64,000 nucleotides of DNA from Globodera rostochiensis (lineage: Eukaryota > Nematoda > Chromadorea > Rhabditida > Heteroderidae). Numbering within the stretch: the first letter of the stretch is position 1; each line of letters opens with the position of its first letter. This document shows positions 43,679 to 54,807 of the stretch, one piece after another. The translations under genes were made by a program, and so were the position numbers. The stretch lies in the NCBI GenBank assembly GCA_018350325.1, contig JAEVLN010000007.1:2595856-2659855 (forward strand), in the 5' to 3' direction. The notes beneath the pieces were generated by a model. That model did not search any database and had not been told where the DNA came from. It saw nothing but the letters and a program-made list of their open reading frames with translations.

Positions 43679-44970
43679 TCACGGCTTATCCATGGGGAAG
43701 AGCTTATCGGCACGAGATTGAATTGTTGACATTTTCTCGCGTAAATCCGGCAAAGAAACTTTCGCTTTTGACGGAAGCAATACTCGCGAATGCTGTCTTT
43801 TAATATGCTGGAGGCAAAAGCCAGCCCCGCCGTTGAATGTGGACATGAATTCTTTGTCGCACACCGGGCACATGTACAAACACAGTTTCAGGTGCCTAAA
43901 ATGGGGTTGGAAACATTGTTACATTCGAGGCAGAAACGCGGTAAAAAGGTGGCACTCAATGGAATTTAATGCGTCTTCATTCAAAAAAGGCCAATCAAGC
44001 CTAGCCAACAATGTTTTTCTAAAATTTTAATCCTTATCTTAACAAAACAAAAATTACTATTCGAAAATATAATTTGATTTATATTTGATCAAATTTTGCG
44101 GTCCAAAAAAAGCATCATCTGAAACTGACTTCACATTCGCGTGATTCAGTCGGGATGCGTCTGTGTTCGGCAAAAATGCATCACATTCTGCGCACTGCAC
44201 TTTTGACAAAGTTCTCCACTTTTTCGGTTCTGGTTTGATCTCTTCCAATGTTTCGGGTTCAATTTTGGGCACGCGGGTGACGGCCGGGTCATCTGCTGCT
44301 AAAAGCGACATTTAATAATGTTGAACGCCGACAGTGTTTGTTACTTACAAATTTGTGCGGGTGGAATGTCACTGACGGCGGCAGTCTGCATTGACGTCGA
44401 TGGCACGACGACACTGGTGTTGTTTGTGCCAACTACTGTTGTCGTCGCCAATGTACGGCTTGAAGATGTTGATGGCTGCGTGTTGTCGGCGGTTATCGAA
44501 CCGACGGGCACGCACATTGTCTTCATCAAATTCGGAATTTTGCCAAATTTTGCCACTAACCGCACCTTTTCTTGCTGTGATGTCAAACTGCTAAACACAT
44601 TTTGGGTGGCATGCGAATAATTTTGATTTGCATACAAATCCTGTTGGGTTGGATCGGACAGTGAAAGATCACCGCCGACGTTGTTGTTGTTGTGCCCAGT
44701 CAACGCGTTCAACTGCTAAAAATTATGACAATTGCTTTACGTAAAAGTAACAAATTAATTTGGTCTTCGCCCACCTCGGCAAATCTTTGCTGAATTGTTG
44801 AGCGAGTTTTCGTTTCAAAAAGCTTTTTCAATGCGTTGTTTAATGCAATTTTTGATGCAAAATGTTTGAATTCATTTCCATGGGCGTCCACATCGTTACA
44901 ACGAAAAGAGAACTCCTCCACCGGTGTGGCACCACAACCGCAATAAAAATGAGTCATGGGCACCTTTTAA
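43679..44970 (-). CDS. Zinc-binding C-terminal exons of the 43.7-47.7 kb gene chain
   Basis: Minus-strand exons in order: about 44970-44777 (after ..CCTTAAAAG) encodes MTHFYCGCGATPVEEF and FRCNDVDAHGNEF; about 44718-44345 encodes a Ser/Thr/Asn-rich linker (NALTGHNNNNVGGDLSL) ending at a GTAAGT donor; about 44300-44140 encodes acidic KIEPETLEEIKPEP and VQCAECDAFLPNTDASRLNH; after ATTTTAG the last exon 43893-43679 encodes HLKLCLYMCPVCDKEF and GGAGFCLQHIKRQH to the stop. At least three zinc clusters. Whether this belongs to one gene with the upstream SNTX-type part is unproven. Confidence 0.5.
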
Positions 44971-45009
44971 GGAAAAATTTTGACAATGTTATAATGTTCA
45001 TAGGCCATT

Positions 45010-45969
45010 AATTGACTCACATTCTCTACTTTTATGAAGGTCAACGTTTGGCCACAGTCATCGCAGACCCACAAACTGTCGTTGTTCTGACATTTACCCC
45101 CATAGCCTTCGCAGAGGGGGCATGGCAACCTGCATGGTTCGGTCTTCTTCTGAGGTACTGCTCCAACTTCAGTTCGGTGGGAATTCTCAATCTGAAGATT
45201 TGCGCTTTGTTTAATGATTCTTTACATTTACTGACCCGAGCAATGCAAATTTGTAATTTCTGCGCTTCCTCCGTCACACAATCAGCCGATAGCAATTTGT
45301 GTCCACGCATTTTGATCAATCGAATGCCAATGTTTGGGAATCCGTCCAATGCGAGAATGCCTTTCGGCAATTCTTCGTAAGCCGTGGCAGCGTCGTCACT
45401 CAGCAAAGCATCCAAATCAACAAAGATGCAGCTCTTGCCACGTCCAGCCATTTGGTAAAGTTGGCCCAAACATTGTCGATAAAATCGTTCTCCGTCGTGC
45501 TGAGAAGACAAAACGCCAACAGCGACGGATTGAAATGTTCGTGACTCGCTGTACAGAAGGACAAAGTGCAAAGTCAAAGAAGCGTTGGTGCTGGAGCCAC
45601 CGTTGCCAAGCAGCACATCCGCCAGCCATCGATTACCACGTCCGATGTATTGAACACCTTCAATAGCGAAAGATTATGCTTCAACATGAATCCCCCCCCC
45701 CCCCAATTTGTGTTTTGCCTTTTAAGTCCAATTTCCGAAGCAGCTCCATTCTTGGTTCCAATATCTGAGCACACTGTTCCAACAGATCGCGCCCATCGCT
45801 CACAAATTGTTTGACCTTAAGCTCCAATGCTTCCGTTGAACGTTCGGCTTCCTCCGCGTCTTGGCCCATTCGCAAATTAATGACGCAATTCTGTAGCACA
45901 TCATCGATCACGGCTTTGTCCTCCTCATATTGCTGGAATGTTTGTCTGATCTCGTCAGACTGGTGGAAG
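45010..45969 (-). CDS. Helical region and zinc-ribbon-like exons, middle of the gene chain
   Basis: Exon from 45969 (acceptor TTAATTCAG) encodes a helical stretch QTFQQYEEDKAVIDDVLQNC, VINLRMGQDAEEAERS and LEPRMELLRKLDL. After a poly-G tract the coding resumes in another frame (45616-45150): LHFVLLYSESRTFQSVAVGV, GKSCIFVDLDALLSDDAA and LDGFPNIGIRLIKMRGHKLL. A shifted frame near 45140-45025 encodes CRLPCPLCEGYGGKC and VCDDCGQTLTF, a four-cysteine zinc-ribbon pattern ending at a GTGAGT donor. The frame changes mean introns or decay. The middle domain is not recognised. Confidence 0.45.
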
Positions 45970-46049
45970 CTGAATTAAAATAACATTAATTATTAAAATG
46001 TCAATTAAAATTACTAATAAGTTCAGAATAATTCCAACTTTAAAATGAA

Positions 46050-47704
46050 TGCATGTTCATTTAGCAATTGGTCGGTCTTTCGAAATTCTAACTCAAACTG
46101 TTCCAAAGATTGCGCACAAGACTGGATCAGCTCCACCAGGCCATAATCTTAAAATAATAAAAGATTCAATCATTACACATTTGCACAAAACACCTTCGAT
46201 TGCGATTATGGAGGCGGGCAAAAACAATGCTTTGTCGTCCACAACGGCAGAAAGTGGGACCAGCGAAAAGCTGATCGGATGCCCGAACCTCTGGCTGAAG
46301 CCGGGCTTTTTGGTTGATTCAACAAACACGTCGAGGCCATGCAAAAATAGACCGGCATTTTAAGGGTGAAAAAGTGACCAAATCCCGGTCAAAAAACCGG
46401 GACTAACGGACTTTGTAAATTTTGAAAACCGGGATCATATAAGGGTGAATTAGAGTCCCAAAGGCGGGACTTTGAGTCTCAATCCCTCCCCCCCCCCATC
46501 CAACGATGACGACGACCTTCTGCTCCGTGCCCAACATTTTGGTGCATTCCTCCAAACTGTCAAAGTGATTAATCTTAATGATCTCATTTCCCTGTGTTGG
46601 CAAGCTCTGTTCTGTGGGGAGCGCATATTGAACTTTTTGCGCATGAATCCAAGATCATTGGAAGTGAGAAAGTTGTCCGAAAGCACGTTGTACAAATTGC
46701 CAAGATGAGCTTTTCCAGACATATAAAATCGATCGCTAAATTTGAATGAAATTATAATTAAAGATCGAAAACTTGGACTATACAAAATTTGGTCAAAGGT
46801 ATTGGTCATTTTTGGTATTGGTATTTTGGTACTAGTAGAGTTTTCGAACATTCAAAATTTTCCAAACATCAATTTTGCCTACAAATCATTTATAAAACAT
46901 TAATTCGGTCATTACTTCCCTTAGTTATAAGTTTGTGGCTTTTTGAGAGATTTTGAGGCTAATGTTTTTTGAAATTTTTGAATTTTCGACGAATTGTTCG
47001 AATCCGGGTCTGAAATTGGTCGGAATGAATGTCGGATTCAGAATCTACGGCCTCGAATACCCCTAGAAACACTTGTCAAAGAGATGGAAGCACAGTAAAA
47101 ATTTTTTTGAAAAAATGACCAAAATATGGGATACAGTACCGGTATTTTTAGGTCTGCTGGCTAAACCCAAAAATTTGTACAAAACCAAAAAGTATTCTGT
47201 ACAAAACAACCCAAAAATTGTTTTTTGGTTCGGACTCTAATTACAATTAACCCGCTCCGTTCCCTGGTACCACCCACTCACATTGGCTCCCAATCATTGT
47301 CAGAATTCCGTTGTTGTTCACTCATCGGCACATCTTCATCATCCAAACGACGTCTGTTGTCCAACTTCGGGTGAAGCAGCACTTTGTACGTGCCGCGATC
47401 TTTGACCCGCTCAGCACACCATTCGCGCGAGTCAATGTCGATGAACTCTGCCGGCTCGAACTCGATGTCCAGGAGTTGCAATTGTAAATCAAACTTTTGC
47501 GTCAGTTGTTCCATAGACATGGCCAAATGCTTTGGCAGAAGCGTTTGCATCATGTGGCCAACCGTCGGTTTGCCGTGTTCATCACCAGGAGCAAATCTCA
47601 GACGAACGGTCGCCTTGTCTTTCCGTTCGACTTGCAGGACCGCCAAACATTTCTTTGTGTTGGGCGAAGTTGTAATCATTTTTGTAAAGGACAATGTCAA
47701 ATAC
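46050..47704 (-). pseudogene. Novel N-terminal module joined to stonustoxin (SNTX)-type region
   Basis: Exon 47704-47282 encodes KKCLAVLQVERKDK, PTVGHMMQTLLPKHLAMSME, YKVLLHPKL and RRLDDEDVPM, the same module as exon 1 at 15980-16489, and ends in a GTGAGT donor. The exon from 46735 continues in phase with FYMSGKAHLGNLYNVLSDNF, like the start of the MACPF-like domain of SNTX-family proteins. Then comes a one-base shift at FMRKK/QYALP, INHFDSLEECTKMLG and a G-run. Exon 46344-46193 (GHPISFSLVPLSAV) and exon 46147-46050 (ELIQSCAQSLEQFELEF) resemble the later part of that family. SNTX-type proteins are widespread in animals outside venoms; no toxin role is implied. The frameshift suggests decay. 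Confidence 0.45.
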
Positions 47705-49379
47705 CTAAAAGCATGTTAGCAGTTGCGACCCAATAAATATGTATGCGGTCTGGTCATTTTGGAGACAAGAGCCTTTTTTGCCCCAATTGTTTGTGTTTAC
47801 CAAAAGTTACAAGAAAAACATGCGCCCAAAGTATGGGCCCACCCAATACAGTATTATCGATTTTTGGTAATTTATTGGAGTGGGAATGAGAGAAAGATGA
47901 AAGAAGAAAAGAGTGCGGGAAAAAGTGGTAGAGAAAGAGAGAAAGAAGGGAGTAACAGAGAAAATGGAAGAAGTGTTAAGAAAACAAAGGAAGGGAAGCA
48001 GATCAGGGACGGCGGCGATCGGTTCAGTGCCCACGGTTCAGTGCCGGACGGTTCAGTGCCCACGGTTCAGTGCCGGACGGTTCAGTGCCAGCGATTGAAA
48101 GGTCTATAACTTTTTTTAAACTCAACCAAATCAAACAATCAAGATGTCATTGGAAAGCTTTAAATGAGATGAATCATTTAAAAAATAAACCAAGCGGTTT
48201 AATTGGTTTAAAAAAGTTTAAGGTGAAGTGAAAAAAACATCATTGAACAAAAAGCATCAAATTAAACATTTCTTCATTAAATTCAAAGATTTAAAAAAAT
48301 TTTACTTTCATAGTTTTGATAATATTTTGCAGTGATGCACTAGAGTCGGCTCGAGTATCGGAAATTTTTTGGGTCTCGTGCATCACTAATTTTGGCAGTA
48401 TTTACAAATTTGTGGAATTTTAATTTTTTGCTTAGCAAAATTGGGTGAATTTTTAAAGAATGCAAATCTTAGCTTAAACTTGAGATAATTCAATTCAATT
48501 TTCCCAGGGGGTACCCTTTTGGGTTCATCAAAAAAAGTTTCTCTTCAAACTCAAATGAAATGAACCCGGAAAACGCTGAGCTTATTTTTCTCAACAAAAA
48601 CTTGCCCATATAAATTATAAGTATATTGAATAAAATTTTTTGTTCATTTTAAATAGAAATTCAAAGTTTCTAAAAAATACCGAATATCGATCGGTATACC
48701 GAATGTCGACCGTCCGAATGTCGACTAAGCCAAAATCGGTCCGAATGTCGACCAAACCAAAATTTGTCCGAATACCGACCCATTATAATTGGTTTGAATA
48801 CAGACTACAATAAAGTTTTGGGGGTTTTCGGGGGCGTAGAATCTGAATCTAACCTCCTTTTCAGCCAATTCCTAACCCCGGGTCCGAATTCACACATTTT
48901 TCCGAAATCTAAAAAATTTTTCAAAAATTATTTTGATCTTAAAATGTTCAAGAAACATCAAAATTACAAAAAAGCAAATATTGATCGAATCTTGCTTTTT
49001 GCACGTTTCTGAAGCCAAATTAGATTTTGAAACTTAGATGTGCTTATGGTGAACTGATGTCATATTCGTGACGCGACCTCGCTTTTCACTTTTTTGCGAT
49101 AAAAGGCTATAGATTTGAATAACGGCTATCGGACATTTCGCCCATCGCTCGCCCATTGAATGATTCAGATCCGAATAATAATACTACCAATCGACTTCCC
49201 TCGTCGAGCTGAGTAAGAATCCGCAAAAATTTTGCGCCGGAAACCACAGTGAAGAAAGTTACAAGCAAATTAAGCTTGCCAAAACCGCAGGGGAAGGAAC
49301 TTTATAACAACGAAAATGAATGTAGGTGGAATCTCGGGAAAAACCAGAGTGTTATGGAGAGAATGTGCGGCAAATGCCA
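47705..49379. repeat. Repeat interval upstream of the SecA-like exons
   Basis: 48005-48095 is a tandem array of ACGGTTCAGTGCC words. 48680-48780 is an array of GTCCGAATGTCGACC words. Both resemble foldback arms without visible partners. 49199-49263 matches one arm of the foldback at 51836-52258. No gene is supported before about 49380, and no N-terminal SecA DEAD motor (Walker A) was found. Confidence 0.5.
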
Positions 49380-50483
49380 TTTTGCCCTTACCCGTCGCCA
49401 ATGTCACTCACAAACCCCGGGTTCATTAATAGGTAAGCGGTCAACTGCGTCCTGGACTTTAAGCTTCAAAAAAACAAAGGACAATTTGCAGATACGAGGA
49501 AATTTACGGACTTAGCGGAACACTCGGGCGATGTTTCGAACATTTGTTTCTGAAGGACCTCTACAAAGTCGAAATAACACTTATGCCAACATACAAACAC
49601 ACTCAATTGGAAACAATGGACCCAATTATTGAAAATGACAAGCAGAGTTGGGTTGACAAAATTTGCGAAAACGTGAGGAATTACGTATTGTGGTGATTTA
49701 TAGGCTTTAGCACAAAACCCAATCGTTCAAATCAGGCATGGCCACGGTTATTGATATTTTTTGGAGAAAATTTCTTCAGATCTTGTGGGAAAGTCAGCCA
49801 GTGCCGTTAGGCGCCGTCGGAAATCTTTTAAAAAATCTAAGCAACTTTTGTATGTAAATTTTCTCCATACCGAAAAGATTGTTTATAATTTTTATGTTTT
49901 TCAGTGCGCGATTTTACTAAAATAGTCTTTGCAGAAAGGGAAAGTTGATAGGCGCCGTCGGCAATTTTAAAGTTTGGCCTGTTTTTGTTAAGAGATGTGA
50001 AACAAAAACTAAAAAGTTTCGAAAAAGTCTCAGCCCCTAGTCTCGGCGCCAAGTTTCGTATCGGTTTCAAGTCTTATTAAATTTGATTTCGAGCATCGTA
50101 CCCTTTTTCAAATTTAAAAGGTTGACCAAACAATAAATCTATATTTTCTTAAGATTTTGGTCCAAATTACGCTGTATGAACGAGCGGCGCTTGTTATTTG
50201 CCTAACCAACGACAAGGTGAAACAGATAAGCGACACCGTCAAATCCTTGTTTCCGGGCATCAAAATACACAAATATACTGACGATGACGAACAACTTCCG
50301 AAGGCAATTGTCGATCCAATGGATGTCGTTTTCTTTACAAATTATGCCGGCCGCGGCACTGACATCAAAACCAGCGCAGAACTTGAAGCCAACGGCGGCC
50401 TGCACGTGATCGTCACGTTTATGCCGAATAACAGTCGGGTCGAACGGCAGGCATTCGGTCGCACGGCACGACAAGGCAAAAAG
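49380..50483 (+). CDS. SecA-like helicase, C-terminal motor exons
   Basis: A short exon ending at 49432 (SLTNPGFINR) joins exon 49492-49672 (YEEIYGLSGTLGRCFEHLFL, ITLMPTYKHT), then exon 50154-50483 (ERAALVICLTNDKVKQI, MDVVFFTNYAGRGTDIK, GGLHVIVTFMPNNSRVERQ, FGRTARQGKK). TGTLG-type, AGRGTDI and GR-ARQG are hallmark motifs of the SecA second motor domain. SecA is the bacterial preprotein-translocase ATPase; large SecA-like proteins of unknown role occur in some invertebrates. The introns and nematode-style splice sites show a eukaryotic gene, not contamination. The first motor domain is not in view, so the gene is 5'-incomplete here. Confidence 0.8.
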
Positions 50484-50710
50484 GTGGCACGGCATAAATT
50501 TATTATACATAAAGGGCTTTTCGCGGTTTGAACCCGGCCATTTCAGTCTAGTACGTGTTAGAGCCGTTCAGGCACGTATTTAGGATTTTGCTTTGGGGGG
50601 GGGTACCGTAAAAAGTCGATTTTTAGGGGGGCAAAAGGGCCCCCGGGGCAAAAAAAATTGGACCGGTTTGAATTAGAAATTATTCGTCCTTTATTTTTGT
50701 GTTTATTAAG

Positions 50711-52775
50711 GGGACGGCACAGCTCATTCTTAACAAATGTGACATGGACGAGGATTTATTTGACCAAAACATGGACATATTGGCAAAACGCGACCAATTG
50801 GTTGAGCAATCTTTTGAAAAGTGCAAAAAAGAAGCGCTACCAAAATTGCTCGCCAGGGAGCGATTGTTCGAAAAGTTTTCAACGTTTATGGCAGAAGTTC
50901 GCAAAAGTACAGCCGACGCCGTAGGGGGCAACTTAGAAATTCTGGCGCAGATTGAGGAGCATTGGGGCTTTTGGCTGCGAGAAAAAGTCGAGATGCGAGA
51001 CAAAAACGCTCCAATGCCTTCAGAGTAAACATCACTAATAATTAACCAATGCCCCTAAATCGGGGATACATTTGATTGATCATAATTAGCATCAGCTATC
51101 AGAAAAGGAAATTCCCATGCTGGTTTGAAACACCCAGTTCGGCGCTAGCACTCTTATATTAATGCGCAATCGAATTCTGAACTTTTGATCAAGCGAAGCA
51201 AGCGTTTTGCCTTTCTCTTAATAAGTTATAGCTTAAAACATGTAAAAAATCTCAATTTTCCGTTCGAACTTGGCGCTACTATTTAGCATATCTAGAATTT
51301 TGATTAGTTAAACAAAAAAGGGATGCTACAGCGCTGAAACTGGCGCCGAACTGACCCCGTCAGTTCCTTTTATGTAATTAATCTTCAAATACAGTACAAT
51401 ATAGTGACCCAAATGCACCCTTGTACACATTTGAAAATAAATATAAGAATAGACAAAAAATGATTTATTCAAGTCCGTATTTCACAAAAGCGTCTAAATG
51501 GCCAAATGTCTAATGATAGAAATTCAAGGACTGAGTTGGACGCCTTCATCGTGGATGAACGTCGGAAAGCAAAGGACCTGAGCATCTTCACGAATCCGTG
51601 CTATTTGGTGATGAAGGGGTACAACTTGGACTACGGAAATGCCATCAACCATTTGGAGAAGGCAATTAAATTAGATGAGAACCAAAGTGGTTTTGCTGCT
51701 CCTGCGCATTATTATATGGCATTGGCACTTGTCAAGAAGGATCACTATATCAGGTAGAGTAATTGTCTAATTTTATTTAAAACTCGTATTTAGACCTATT
51801 TTTTTAAGAAATTGGGGGAAATTTCGGGATACCGGGTAGAATTTAACATATTATATAGCATTCAACTCCACTCTAAGCTAACGCAAGAATCCGTTAAAAA
51901 TTTTTGGCGAAAACCACTGAAGCAAGTTATGAACCCGGGTCTGAAGTTTCTTTTCCAGTGGGGACCAGTTGTACACTGATTAAAAAATAGACAAATCACT
52001 CATATAGGCTTTCAACTAGTTTGAAAGTAGCCGACAAAGTACCGCACTCTCGGCGCTGTTGGCGAGCCGAACAGCCTATATCCGGCTTGAGTGATCTTAC
52101 CCATGTTTTGATCAGTGGATAAGTGAGTCCCCACTGGAAAACACACTTCAGTCCCGGGCTCATAACTTGTTTCAAAGTGGTTTCCGCCAAAAAATTTACG
52201 GATTTGTGCGTTAGGCTTAGAGTGGAGTCGACTGGTATATAATATGTTAAATTCTGAAAACTATTCGTATTCTGAGATTTTACCGCAATTGGTTTATGCC
52301 AGGGATGTAACCGAACCGGGTTCTGGAAGTTTTTCCGGGGTATTTTTGAGTCCGGGTTTGGGATCTTTGAAATTTTTTAAATGATACGGATAAAGTCTAT
52401 TTGGATCTCGAACTTACAGTTAGAAGTCGTTTAGAAAAAGTGATTATGAGATGAACAGAATGCACATTTCATTTAATGCCAAATTTTGATCATAATAGCT
52501 AAAAATTCTGTAGAAATTCCAAAATTTAATTATTTAGCGTCAAAGAATGCGAAGTATGCCTCGATAATCAACAAAAAGCGGCGGAGCATTTGAATAAAGC
52601 AATTGAATTAATCAATAACAAATTAATTCCTTGGCTATCGAGAGGAGTGCTAAGGCCGGGTGAGAAGAATGGGGACGGGGAAGGCAACGAGCAAAACACG
52701 GAATTCTGTCAGCAAATTTTGAACAAAGTGCAGTTACTGCGACAACTGAGTGATCAGTGCGAAAAATGGTTCAAT
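50711..52775 (+). CDS. SecA-like gene, post-helicase and TPR-like exons
   Basis: Exon 50711 (after ATTAAG) continues in frame: GTAQLILNKCD, RDQLVEQSFEKCKKEALPKL, RERLFEKFSTFMAEV, WGFWLREKVEMRD. Exon 51520-51753 has ELDAFIVDERRKAKDL and a TPR-like pair NAINHLEKAIKLDENQSG/HYYMALALVKKD. Exon 52538-52775 has ECEVCLDNQQKAAEHLNKAI and NKVQLLRQLSDQCEKW. Phases match at each junction if the first exon ends at a GTAAAC donor at 51025/51026 instead of the adjacent TAA. The intron 51754-52537 holds a foldback element. Confidence 0.65.
51836..52258. mobile_element. Foldback element with ~130-bp arms in a SecA-like intron
   Basis: The left arm AGAATTTAACATATTATATA ... CTCCACTCTAAG ... CAAGTTATGAACCCGGG ... 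TTCCAGTGGGGAC is mirrored on the right by GTCCCCACTGGAA ... CCCGGGCTCATAACTTG ... CTTAGAGTGGAG ... TATATAATATGTTAAATTCTG. The loop is about 150 bp with no coding sequence. The arms are not word arrays, unlike the other foldbacks. Confidence 0.7.
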
Positions 52776-54807
52776 GTGAGCATAATTTTTCAATATATTT
52801 TAAAGTTCCAGCAATTTTGAAAGTCTATACCTTTTTTTAACCCAACCAAATCGGTCGTAAAAAATAATATGAAAACGGATCTTTTATTAGAAGACTGATT
52901 AAAAAATTACCATATAATTTATCAAAATTGTCTGCCTTCGTGGGTCTCCAGAATTAATTATTTATGCATTTCAATCGGTGAAATTTTATTAGAGATTCCC
53001 GATCGTAATCTCGGTTGCTCGGTCCTCAAGTCTGAGCTCCATTAATATTGCACCTTTATTAGGTCTCTGTCAAGGACTTGTCCGTCCTTGGGTAACACCG
53101 TGGTCAGCATCAAAAAAGGCTTGCCCAGCCTCGCAAAGGCTTGCCCACCTCCCAGAAAGGGCTTGCCCGCCCAAGAACTGGCTCATAATTAAATAAAACT
53201 AATAAATTGAAAATGAATAAAATAAATTTTTTTGAAAAACCCTAGGAACAGTTCTATCTATTACCACTACGACTTATATTCCGGTTCCACCGTCCACAGG
53301 CGTCTAGTTAGTAAATTGATTAAAAATAAACATATAATTTTATCAAAATGTTCTGTCTCGGGGGTTATCCAGGATTTAATGTCTTTTTCTTATTTGACTG
53401 TAAATGTAACAATTTAAGTTTATTGCCGAGTGTCCTGAAGGCCATGTTTGCAAGTTCAAAGGATGGGTACAGCCGGATCCGGACAAAAAACTTCCGCAAA
53501 GGGAAGTGGCGGAATTTGGCACTTTCGGTGTTTTTGAATTCTATGAGCTTGATTATGTCAAACCGCCAAAGGCATGGGGCTCCATTTTTTGGATGGCTTT
53601 TCTCGGAGTTGCACAAGTCTGCGTTGGAGTGTACTTCGCCTGTACTGGCGCTTTTGCACTTGCTGTTCCTTTTCTTAAAGTATCCAATTAATTTAGGAAG
53701 TCTATATACATATATATATGTCGTTCCAATACACGTGGCGTTTAGGAAAAAATTGAATTGCCAATATTTTTTTCGACATTTTTATGAAAGTATTGATTAA
53801 TATGCACAACAATTCAGTGCGGAATTAGCGATATCGTCGAGGCTGCAAGGGCTGCAGTTGGCGATACTGTCATCAGCTGGGGCAAGAATCTTATTGGCAA
53901 AATTTTGGAATATGGCCCAGTGTTGGCACGTTGGGCCACCGGTTTGCTCTCCAAATGCAAAAGTGGCATTGGCAAGTGGCTGTTCAAATGTGCCGATCGC
54001 ATTGGGCTGAAACCATTGGAAACAGTGTCGCCAACCTGTATTGGTTTTGCAGATCAAAGGCGCGCCTTCTTGACCGACGTTTTTGTCAGTTCTAGTGTAA
54101 CGGAATTGAAACGTACGTTTGGTGTATTTAATTTTTTATAATTATTGCATGGGATTTGAGGACCGCCGATATTTCTGAACCGGGATATCATTAAACTATA
54201 AAAAAGTCATAATCTTTGAACATTGTCGACGCCGCTAGAGGAAAAAAACTTCAAATTTCTCTTAAAATAATACCTCTGCCCAAACTTGACATACCGAAGC
54301 CAAAAAATTTCGGGGGGGGGGGGGGGGGCAAGCCAAAAAAGTCTATTTAGGGATGTTTTCCGTTGTTTTTATTTTTCTTAAAGAATTTTCAAGAAGAAAA
54401 AATGTCTTAATATTTACCAATGAATAATGAAACGTACAAATTTCTGAGTTTTCTTTAAAAAATCAGAAAACAGAATTCTGATGCTCGAAAAGATCAGAAA
54501 TTCTGATAAATCGAACAGACCAGAACACATCCTGGTCTCCAGCAAACTAAAAAAGGGCGGGAGACCGCAAGGTTAAAAAGGGCAACATTTTATAAAATCG
54601 GCCATACCTTCTGCAAAATTTAATCAGAGTCGGAAAGCGGTGCCATAAGAAAACTGGCATTATTAATGGTACTGTCCTGGTCAGAATTGCTCCAAAATAG
54701 GATAACAAAGAAAACCGACAATTGCAGACAGCTTGTCCACATATCAAATTTTAGAAATTTTGGTCGAAAAGGTGGAGAAGGAAGCCGGGGAAAAGGACCT
54801 TAACTTT

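Noticed and set aside
49380..50483. Bacterial contamination explaining the SecA motifs
   Set aside because: The exons are separated by nematode-style introns, phases match, and the gene lies among nematode repeats with eukaryotic transposons inserted in it.
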